A DNA stretch of 16,570 nucleotides from Ruminococcaceae bacterium UBA6392 (GTDB lineage Bacteria > Bacillota > Clostridia > Oscillospirales > Acutalibacteraceae). The notes under the pieces were generated by a model. It searched no databases, was not told where the DNA came from, and saw nothing but the letters and a program-made list of their open reading frames with translations. Position numbers and translations under genes: made by a program. The stretch covers positions 6,320-22,889 of the forward strand of contig DJQG01000109.1 of assembly GCA_002438685.1 (NCBI GenBank), given 5' to 3'. Positions 7,014-13,686 of this stretch are shown piece by piece. Within the stretch, counting starts at the first letter, position 1. Every line of letters begins with the position of its first letter.

Positions 7014-7871
7014 ATGGAGATCACCATCGTCACCGGACTGTCCGGTGCAGGAAAATCGAGAGTTGTTGATGCACTTGAAGACATAGGTTATTTCTGCGTG
7101 GATAATATGCCGCCGAAGCTTATGCCGACCTTCGCGCAGCTTCTGCTCAATTCCCGTGAAAAAAGAGAAAAAGTCGCCATTGTTACCGATATCCGCGTCG
7201 GCGCGTCGTTCGGCGATCTGTTCAACGCCATCGTCGAGCTCAAGGAGCTCAAGTGCGACACAAAGCTTCTGTTTATCGATGCCTCCGACGATGTGCTCAT
7301 CCGCCGCTATAAAGAGACGCGGCGCAAGCACCCTCTGCTCGATAAATATAACGGCTCGATAAACGATGCCCTCGCCGCAGAGCGCAGCATTCTCGAACCT
7401 GCGAAGAGCATCGCCGACTATGTTATCGACAGCTCGCACATGACCCCGACCGATTGCAAGAACCGCATCTGCGAGATGTTTCTTGATAATCCCGGCAACG
7501 CTCTCAAAGTTCACTGTGTGTCCTTCGGCTTCAAATACGGCATCCCGAACGATTCCGATTTGATGTTTGATGTGCGCTGTCTGCCGAATCCTTTTTATGT
7601 CGAGGAGCTCAAGCAGCACACCGGGCTTGAAGCGCCCGTCAGGGACTATGTGCTCAAGTGGGACGAGGCGAGGGGACTCGAAGCGAAGCTCTGCGACCTG
7701 CTCGATTATCTTATCCCGCTTTATCGCAAAGAGGGCAAGAGCCAGCTGGTCATTTCCGTCGGCTGCACCGGCGGCAGACACCGCTCGGTCGTCTTTGCGG
7801 AATTATTGAAAGATCATCTTGAAAAAATCGGCTGCATCGCGACCGTTCAGCACCGCGATATGAAAAAATAG
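7014..7871 (+). CDS. rapZ: RapZ/YvcJ-family nucleotide-binding protein
   Basis: This P-loop protein is known as RapZ in enterobacteria, where it is an RNase E adaptor that senses glucosamine-6-phosphate, and as YvcJ in Bacillus, where it is a GTP-hydrolysing protein linked to competence. The product has 285 residues, the normal length. The Walker A loop is GLSGAGKS (residues 8-15). The C-terminal domain carries SFGFKYGIPNDSDLMFDVR, LPNPF and SVGCTGGRHRSV, all strongly conserved in the family. AGGAGA (7001-7006) supports ATG 7014. Firmicutes lack the GlmY/GlmZ pathway, so the enterobacterial role should not be transferred directly. In Bacillus the next gene is yvcK, then whiA; here whiA follows after 11 bp. 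Confidence 0.95.
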   Translation: MEITIVTGLSGAGKSRVVDALEDIGYFCVDNMPPKLMPTFAQLLLNSREKREKVAIVTDIRVGASFGDLFNAIVELKELKCDTKLLFIDASDDVLIRRYKETRRKHPLLDKYNGSINDALAAERSILEPAKSIADYVIDSSHMTPTDCKNRICEMFLDNPGNALKVHCVSFGFKYGIPNDSDLMFDVRCLPNPFYVEELKQHTGLEAPVRDYVLKWDEARGLEAKLCDLLDYLIPLYRKEGKSQLVISVGCTGGRHRSVVFAELLKDHLEKIGCIATVQHRDMKK

Positions 7872-7882
7872 GAGGAAAAACC

Positions 7883-8776
7883 GTGTCGTTCTCATCGGAT
7901 GTCAAGCAGGAACTCGCGCAGGTGCCTGTGCTTTCGGATTGCTGCGCACAGGCAAGAGCCTACGGAATGCTGCTCTTCGGCAGAATGTTTTCCGTCTCCG
8001 AGATATCCTTTGTCACCGAGAACGAGAATATCGCGAAGCTCTACTGCGATGTTATAAAAGAACTTTTTGATATAACGCCGTCCATGTCATCCGGCGTGTC
8101 GAAATACACGGTTTCCGTTGCCTGCGAAGCGGACAGAAAACGTATCCTCGAATTTTTCGGTCACAGCGAAAGCGACATATCTTTGCGCATCAACAGGGCG
8201 AATCTCCCTGAGGACTGCTGTTTCGGCGCATTTTTGCGAGGCGTTTTCATCGCCTGCGGAACGATAAGCTCGCCCGAGAAAAACTATCATCTTGAGTTTT
8301 CCGTCTCATATAAAAAGCTTTGCAACGATTTGATTCAGCTGCTTGACGAGGTCGGCTTCGCCCCGAAATATGTCAAGAGAAAGTCGAGCCATATCGTCTA
8401 TTTCAAAGTCAGCGAGAAGATAGAGGAGTTCTTGACCCTCGTCGGCGCGATGAACTCGACGCTCGAGCTTATGGGAATCAAGATGCATAAAGATATGGTC
8501 AACCATGTCAACAGGCGCGTCAATTTTGAAAATGCCAATTTGAGCCGCACTGTCGATGCCGCGATAGTGCAGGTTGAAGCGATAGAAAAAATAGAAAGAA
8601 CCGTCGGACTCGAGAGTCTGCCCGCGCCACTCGCCGAAATGGCGAAGCTGAGACGGGATAACCCCGAGGTGAGTCTGAGCGAGCTTGCGGATATGACAGA
8701 TCCGCCGCTCACGCGCTCGGGCGTCAATCACAGGCTCAAACGCCTTGTTGAAATCGCCGGCGGCATAGGGGGCTGA
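7883..8776 (+). CDS. whiA: WhiA family DNA-binding protein
   Basis: WhiA is a conserved Gram-positive DNA-binding protein: a sporulation transcription factor in Streptomyces and a nucleoid- and division-associated factor in Bacillus (YvcL). The 297-residue product starts with the family hallmark SFSSDVKQELAQ. An N-terminal and central LAGLIDADG-like fold includes GAFLRGVFIACGTISSPEKNYHLEF, and a C-terminal helix-turn-helix (SLSELADM to TRSGVNHRLKRL, last 40 or so residues) follows. The homing-endonuclease fold in this family is not catalytic. The start is GTG 7883, with GGAGGA (7871-7876) sharing its first base with the rapZ stop codon; such overlap favours translational coupling. dnaE begins 17 bp downstream. 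Confidence 0.96.
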   Translation: MSFSSDVKQELAQVPVLSDCCAQARAYGMLLFGRMFSVSEISFVTENENIAKLYCDVIKELFDITPSMSSGVSKYTVSVACEADRKRILEFFGHSESDISLRINRANLPEDCCFGAFLRGVFIACGTISSPEKNYHLEFSVSYKKLCNDLIQLLDEVGFAPKYVKRKSSHIVYFKVSEKIEEFLTLVGAMNSTLELMGIKMHKDMVNHVNRRVNFENANLSRTVDAAIVQVEAIEKIERTVGLESLPAPLAEMAKLRRDNPEVSLSELADMTDPPLTRSGVNHRLKRLVEIAGGIGG

Positions 8777-8793
8777 CCCCGCGGAGAAGAGCT

Positions 8794-11700
8794 ATGTCAT
8801 TTACACACCTTCATCTTCATACCGAGTATAGCCTGCTTGACGGCGCGTGCCGCATCGAGCAGCTTATGGACGAAGTGCAGCGCCTCGGTCAGACGAGCGT
8901 CGCCGTGACCGACCACGGCGTTATGTACGGCGTCATCGACTTTTACCGCGCGGCGAAAAAGCGCGGGATAAAGCCGATAATCGGCTGCGAGGTGTATATG
9001 GCGGCACGCACCCGCTTTGACAAAGTCTACGCCCTCGATTCCGAGCGCTATCATCTGATACTGCTCTGCGAAAATGAAACAGGATATAAGAATCTGATAA
9101 AGCTTGTGTCGGAGGGATTCGTCACGGGCTTTTATACAAAACCGCGAATAGACCGTGAGCTCCTCGAAAAATATCACGAGGGGCTTATTGCACTTTCTGC
9201 GTGCCTCGCGGGAGAAATTCCGCGCGCTCTGCTCAGCGGCGACTACGAGGGCGCAAAGAAAAAAGCACTCTGGTATCGCTCTGTCATGGGCGAAAATAAC
9301 TTCTTTCTCGAGATTCAGGATCACGGTCTGCCCGAGCAGAGGCGTATAATCCCGATGCTCGCCCAGCTGTCGAGGGAGACGGAGATACCCCTTGTCGCCA
9401 CGAACGATGTCCACTATATCTCCAAAGATGATGCCGAGATGCAGCAGGTGCTCATCTGCATCCAGACGAACCATACCCTCGGCGAGGATACGGGCATGGA
9501 GTTCCAGACGCAGGAGTTCTATTTAAAAAGCGAGCAGGAGATGCTCTCGCTCTTCCCGGAGTATCCCGATGCAGTTGAGCGGACTTCAGAGATAGCCAAG
9601 CGATGCAATGTCGAGTTCGAGTTCGGCAAAACAAAGCTGCCGCATTTCGAAGTGCCCGGGAATCAGGATCACTTTGAGTATCTTAAAAATATGGCGCAGG
9701 AGGGGATGCACCGCCGCTACGGCGAGAATATCCCCGAGAAGTATCAGAAGCGCCTCGACTATGAGCTCTCGGTCATCAGGCGTATGGGCTATGTCGACTA
9801 TTATCTGATAGTCCACGATTTCATAAATCACGCGCGCAGCCGCAATATCCCCGTGGGTCCCGGCAGAGGCTCGGGAGCGGGCAGTATAACCGCCTACGCC
9901 ATCGGCATAACCGGCATCGACCCGATGAAATACAGCCTGCTGTTCGAGCGCTTTCTCAATCCCGAGCGCGTCAGTATGCCCGATTTCGATGTCGATTTCT
10001 GCTACGAGCGCCGAAGCGAAGTTATAGATTATGTCATTGAAAAATACGGCTCCGACCATGTCGCTCAGATAGTGACCTTCGGCACCATGGCGGCGCGCGC
10101 CGCAGTGCGCGATGTCGGCAGGGTGCTCGGTATGCCGTATAACGATGTCGATACCGTTGCGAAGCTTATCCCGCGCGAGCTCGGCATAACGATAGACAAG
10201 GCGCTCAAATCGTCGGACCTCCGCGCGCTCTATGAAAACGACGAGAATGTCCGCAGACTTATCGACCTCTCGCGCAAAGTCGAGGGTATGCCGCGCCACG
10301 CCTCGACCCATGCGGCGGGCGTAGTTATAACCCGCGACACGGTCGAGAGTTATGTGCCCCTCGCGCGAAACGATGAATCGATAGTCACTCAGTTTACCAT
10401 GACCACCCTCGAGGAACTCGGTCTTCTAAAGATAGATTTTCTCGGTCTGCGCACTTTGACAGTTATCGACTACGCAAAGCGCAGCATAAAAAAACGCATC
10501 CCGGATTTCTCAGAGGATATGATAGATTACGAGGACGAAGAAGTGTTCAAAATGCTCTCGTCCGGCAAAACGGAGGGCGTGTTCCAGTTTGAATCCGCGG
10601 GTATGCGAAGCGTGCTCATGGGTCTCAAACCGCAGAGCATAGAAGATTTGATAGCTGTTATCTCGCTTTATAGACCCGGTCCCATGGACTCGATACCCAC
10701 ATATATCGCGAACCGCCACGACCCGTCAAAAATACGTTACAAGACACCGATGCTCGAGGGTATACTCAAGGTCACCTACGGCTGTATGATCTATCAGGAG
10801 CAGGTCATGGAGATATTTCGCACCCTCGCGGGCTATTCCTACGGTCGCGCCGATATCGTCCGCCGCGCCATGTCGAAAAAGAAGCACGATGTCATGGAGC
10901 GCGAACGCCATAATTTCATATACGGACTCGTCAATGAGGACGGTACTGTCGAGTGCGAGGGCGCGGTGAAGCGCGGAGTCGACGAAAAAATTGCGAATGA
11001 TATCTTCAACGATATGTCGTCGTTCGCGTCCTATGCGTTCAACAAATCCCATGCTGCCGCCTATGCATTTGTCGCCTACACAACCGCGTGGCTCAAGTGC
11101 CATTATCCCTGCGAGTTCATGGCGGCTCTCATCAGCAGCGTGCTCGACGATACGCCGAAAGTCGCGGAATATATCGCGGAGTGCTCACGCCTCGGTATCG
11201 AGGTCGTGCCGCCTCATGTCAATGTCAGCTCCGAGCGTTTCACGCCAAAGGACGGGAAGATATATTTCGGTCTGCTTGCCGTCAGAAATGTCGGCGCGGG
11301 CTTTATAAGAGAGATTGAACGCGAGCGCGAAACGGGCGGTGAGTTCAAATCCTTCTATTCGTTCTGCAAGCGTATGCAGGATAAGGAGTTCAACAAACGC
11401 GCGGTCGAGAGCCTCATAAAATGCGGTGCGCTCGACGGACTCGGCGCGAACCGCCGCCAGATGCTCTACGCTTTCCCGGAGATATCGGCTCAGCTTGAGA
11501 ACGACCGCCGCCGCAATATCGACGGTCAGCTCGGCTTCTTCGATGCCGCCCCGAGCGAAGCGCCGCAGGGCGAATATAAAATGCCGACCCTCGAAGAGAT
11601 GGACAAGCGCGAATTGCTCAGACTCGAAAAAGAGATGACCGGGCTCTACCTCATGAGCCACCCCATGGCGGAATATGAACAGCTCGCCGAACGCCTCGGC

Positions 11701-12315
11701 TGCGCTAATACGGCGGATCTCCGTAACGCCGATGAGGTCGGCGGCATATATAAAGATGAGTCGCGCGTTGATCTTCTCTGCATAATAACGAATGTCAGAA
11801 AAAAGATAACAAAAAATAACACCACAATGGCTTTTGTGACGGCGGAGGATGTGTTCGGCTCAATAGAAGTCATAGTGTTCCCGAAAATATATGAGCGTCA
11901 GACTCAGCTCTTTACCGAGGGCAATATAATTCTTATCCATGGCAGACTCAGCGTGCGCGAGGACGAGGAGGCGAAGCTCGTCTGCGAGTCGGCGGAGCCG
12001 TGTCCGCCTGCGGACGCGAAGAGAAAAGTCTCGGAGCAGGTGAGACAGGTTTCGAATACTGCCGCTCAGCCACAGAAAAAGAACGCGAAAACGCCCGGAC
12101 TCTTCCTGCGTTTTGCGAGCGAAAACTGTCCCGAGATCGAGCGAGCCCGGAGAGTCCTCGACTTCTTTGACGGCAATAAGACGGTGTATTTCTACTATTG
12201 CGACACGAAAAAATATATCCGTCAGCCCTATTCGCACAGCGCGGATGTCAACGCGCCGATGCTCAAGGAGCTCAGGCGAATCCTAGGCGAAAATAACGTT
12301 ATCTACATCGAGTGA
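8794..12315 (+). CDS. dnaE: DNA polymerase III alpha subunit, DnaE type
   Basis: This is a replicative C-family DNA polymerase; in Firmicutes DnaE normally works beside PolC, extending primers. The product has 1173 residues. The N-terminal PHP domain (about 1-210) has HLHLHTEYSLLDG, VTDHG, GCEVYMA and ATNDVHY, so the metal ligands look intact. The polymerase core shows GPGRGSGAGS, then PDFDVDF with catalytic Asp397 and Asp399, and the third aspartate in LLKIDFLGLRT (Asp548). SFASYAFNKSHAAAYAFVAY marks the fingers and thumb region. A C-terminal OB fold (about 995-1070) is followed by a Lys/Gln-rich linker and a small terminal domain. GGAGAAG (8783-8789) supports ATG 8794. There is no separate 3'-5' exonuclease domain, so it is not PolC. 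It is the last gene of the hprK cluster. Confidence 0.97.
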   Translation: MSFTHLHLHTEYSLLDGACRIEQLMDEVQRLGQTSVAVTDHGVMYGVIDFYRAAKKRGIKPIIGCEVYMAARTRFDKVYALDSERYHLILLCENETGYKNLIKLVSEGFVTGFYTKPRIDRELLEKYHEGLIALSACLAGEIPRALLSGDYEGAKKKALWYRSVMGENNFFLEIQDHGLPEQRRIIPMLAQLSRETEIPLVATNDVHYISKDDAEMQQVLICIQTNHTLGEDTGMEFQTQEFYLKSEQEMLSLFPEYPDAVERTSEIAKRCNVEFEFGKTKLPHFEVPGNQDHFEYLKNMAQEGMHRRYGENIPEKYQKRLDYELSVIRRMGYVDYYLIVHDFINHARSRNIPVGPGRGSGAGSITAYAIGITGIDPMKYSLLFERFLNPERVSMPDFDVDFCYERRSEVIDYVIEKYGSDHVAQIVTFGTMAARAAVRDVGRVLGMPYNDVDTVAKLIPRELGITIDKALKSSDLRALYENDENVRRLIDLSRKVEGMPRHASTHAAGVVITRDTVESYVPLARNDESIVTQFTMTTLEELGLLKIDFLGLRTLTVIDYAKRSIKKRIPDFSEDMIDYEDEEVFKMLSSGKTEGVFQFESAGMRSVLMGLKPQSIEDLIAVISLYRPGPMDSIPTYIANRHDPSKIRYKTPMLEGILKVTYGCMIYQEQVMEIFRTLAGYSYGRADIVRRAMSKKKHDVMERERHNFIYGLVNEDGTVECEGAVKRGVDEKIANDIFNDMSSFASYAFNKSHAAAYAFVAYTTAWLKCHYPCEFMAALISSVLDDTPKVAEYIAECSRLGIEVVPPHVNVSSERFTPKDGKIYFGLLAVRNVGAGFIREIERERETGGEFKSFYSFCKRMQDKEFNKRAVESLIKCGALDGLGANRRQMLYAFPEISAQLENDRRRNIDGQLGFFDAAPSEAPQGEYKMPTLEEMDKRELLRLEKEMTGLYLMSHPMAEYEQLAERLGCANTADLRNADEVGGIYKDESRVDLLCIITNVRKKITKNNTTMAFVTAEDVFGSIEVIVFPKIYERQTQLFTEGNIILIHGRLSVREDEEAKLVCESAEPCPPADAKRKVSEQVRQVSNTAAQPQKKNAKTPGLFLRFASENCPEIERARRVLDFFDGNKTVYFYYCDTKKYIRQPYSHSADVNAPMLKELRRILGENNVIYIE

Positions 12316-12339
12316 GATGCAGTATTTTTTGCATCACAG

Positions 12340-12541
12340 AGTGTTGCGCCCGATAGGGGCAAATCGGTTTTGAAGCGAAGATTTTTCGCTTCAAAACTGC
12401 CGTGCACCCGAAAACGAGCAGATTTTTCGCCAGATGCGCCCGACAAGGCGCAGATATACGGGGTATTTCAAGCCTTGAGGGCGAAAAATGGCGGAAAATA
12501 AGCCGTTTTTCGGGCAATTTGACCCTGTCGGGTGCAACACT
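12340..12541. repeat. About 202-bp element with terminal inverted repeats and nested hairpins (MITE-like or structured RNA)
   Basis: The ends at 12340-12364 and 12517-12541 are inverted repeats matching at 22 of 25 positions, both ending AGTGTTGC when read inward. Inside is a perfect 12-bp hairpin, TTTTGAAGCGAA (12368-12379) / TTCGCTTCAAAA (12385-12396). Next comes a stem CCCGAAAACG (12407-12416) / CGTTTTTCGGG (12504-12514) with one bulge, then a perfect 10-bp stem ATTTTTCGCC (12422-12431) / GGCGAAAAAT (12480-12489), capped by TGCGCC (12435-12440) / GGCGCA (12447-12452). These stems are nested without crossing. No convincing target-site duplication or gene is visible. It fills most of the gap between dnaE and pfkA. 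Confidence 0.75.
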
Positions 12542-12608
12542 GGTGTTACAATCACGAAAAGACAAAAATAATGCGGGAAAAACCGAATTTTTAGCTTAAT
12601 TTTGCAGA

Positions 12609-12651
12609 AAAAGTGTATTTTTATTTGACTTTGATTTGGTAAAAGTGTATT
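12609..12651 (+). promoter_or_regulatory. 11-bp direct repeat flanking the pfkA promoter (possible operator)
   Basis: AAAAGTGTATT occurs at 12609-12619, upstream of the -35, and again at 12641-12651, running into the -10 box. The copies are 32 bp apart, about three helical turns. A factor binding both could control pfkA. The low-complexity AT context makes chance occurrence possible. Confidence 0.35.
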
Positions 12652-12653
12652 AT
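12625..12653 (+). promoter_or_regulatory. Sigma-A promoter of pfkA-pcrA
   Basis: TTGACT (12625-12630), a 17-bp spacer and TATTAT (12648-12653) give a near-consensus promoter. Transcription should begin near 12660, leaving a leader of about 55 nt before pfkA. Confidence 0.85.
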
Positions 12654-12714
12654 ATAAAAACAGTGTTTACTAATTAACAGGAATAAGATCATAAACAACG
12701 ACGGAGGAATGACG

Positions 12715-13677
12715 ATGAAGAGCATAGCAGTGCTTACAAGCGGCGGAGACTCGCCGGGCATGAATCCCGCTGTACGCGCAGTCGTGCGTACGGCCTGTCA
12801 GAGAGGTATCAAAGTTTACGGTATTGACAGAGGATACACCGGACTTATAAAAGGCGATATACATGAGATGAACCTCCGCTCCGTGTCCGATATAATCACG
12901 AGAGGCGGCACGATTCTCTATTCCGCAAGATGCCCCGAGTTCAAAACCGAAGATGGACTTCAGAAAGCCGTTGCAACCTGTAAAAAGTTCGGCATCGACG
13001 GCATGGTCATCATCGGCGGCGACGGCTCGTTCAGGGGCGCAAGGGATCTTTCTCTGCGCGGCATTCCGTGCATCGGACTGCCCGGAACTATTGACAATGA
13101 TATCGCTTGCACCGATTATACAATAGGTTATGACACCTGCCTTAACACCATTGTTCAGATGGTCGACCGTATCCGTGACACCTCCGAGTCTCATGACCGT
13201 TGCGCGGTTGTCGAGGTCATGGGACGCGGCGCAGGTTATCTCGCACTTGAATCAGGCATCGCTGTCGGCGCAACGTCGATAATCGTGCCCGAGGTCGAGT
13301 ACGATATCGAGCGCGATGTTATCGCGCGCATCCGCGAGTTCCAGAAGACCGGCAAGAAGCACTTTATAGTTATCGTTGCCGAGGGTGTCGGCGGAACCGC
13401 TGAGATAGCAAAGAAAATCCAAGCCGAGACCGGCGTCGAGTCGAGAGCTACTATTCTCGGTCATGTCCAGCGCGGTGGTTCGCCGACTGCGAGAGACAGG
13501 ATAATGGCAAGCCAGATGGGCTCGCGCGCCGTTGACCTGCTCACCCAGGGCATAGGCAACAGAGTTGTCGGCATAAAGGACAACAAGATAGTCGATTTCG
13601 ATATCTTCGAGGCTCTCAAAATGACCAAGACCATAGATATGAAAGACTATGAGCTTGCGCACGAAATTTCCATATAA
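12715..13677 (+). CDS. pfkA: ATP-dependent 6-phosphofructokinase
   Basis: This enzyme phosphorylates fructose-6-phosphate to fructose-1,6-bisphosphate, the committed step of glycolysis. The product has 320 residues, matching bacterial PfkA. The ATP loop TSGGDSPGMN lies at the N-terminus. GGDGS places Asp103-Gly104, and PGTIDND places Gly124 and the catalytic base Asp127, at the same numbers as the Escherichia coli enzyme. Gly104 and Gly124 indicate ATP rather than pyrophosphate as donor. VEVMGRGAGYLAL and GHVQRGGSPTARDR complete the sugar-phosphate site. ATG 12715 is preferred over ATG 12709 because GGAGGA (12703-12708) directly abuts the earlier ATG, and the shorter start restores the standard numbering. 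Its product is an effector of HprK, encoded upstream. pcrA follows after 9 bp. Confidence 0.97.
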   Translation: MKSIAVLTSGGDSPGMNPAVRAVVRTACQRGIKVYGIDRGYTGLIKGDIHEMNLRSVSDIITRGGTILYSARCPEFKTEDGLQKAVATCKKFGIDGMVIIGGDGSFRGARDLSLRGIPCIGLPGTIDNDIACTDYTIGYDTCLNTIVQMVDRIRDTSESHDRCAVVEVMGRGAGYLALESGIAVGATSIIVPEVEYDIERDVIARIREFQKTGKKHFIVIVAEGVGGTAEIAKKIQAETGVESRATILGHVQRGGSPTARDRIMASQMGSRAVDLLTQGIGNRVVGIKDNKIVDFDIFEALKMTKTIDMKDYELAHEISI

Positions 13678-13686
13678 AGGTGTAAT

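Noticed and set aside
6144..7781. 545-codon open frame on the minus strand opposite murB and rapZ
   Set aside because: It lies entirely opposite two clear genes with complete motif sets and has no recognisable domain. GC-rich codon bias on the plus strand produces long antisense frames throughout this window.
12316..12335. Hairpin GATGCA/TGCATC right after the dnaE stop as a terminator
   Set aside because: The stem is only 6 bp and the T-run is in the loop, not after the stem. It may contribute to RNA stability, but I cannot support it as a terminator.
12340..12541. A CRISPR array or riboswitch as the explanation of the repeated structure before pfkA
   Set aside because: There are no regularly spaced identical repeats, and the element is well upstream of the pfkA promoter, so it would not be in the pfkA leader.
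12709..12714. Earlier ATG start for pfkA at 12709
   Set aside because: It directly abuts GGAGGA with no spacing; the ATG at 12715 gives 6-base spacing and standard active-site numbering.
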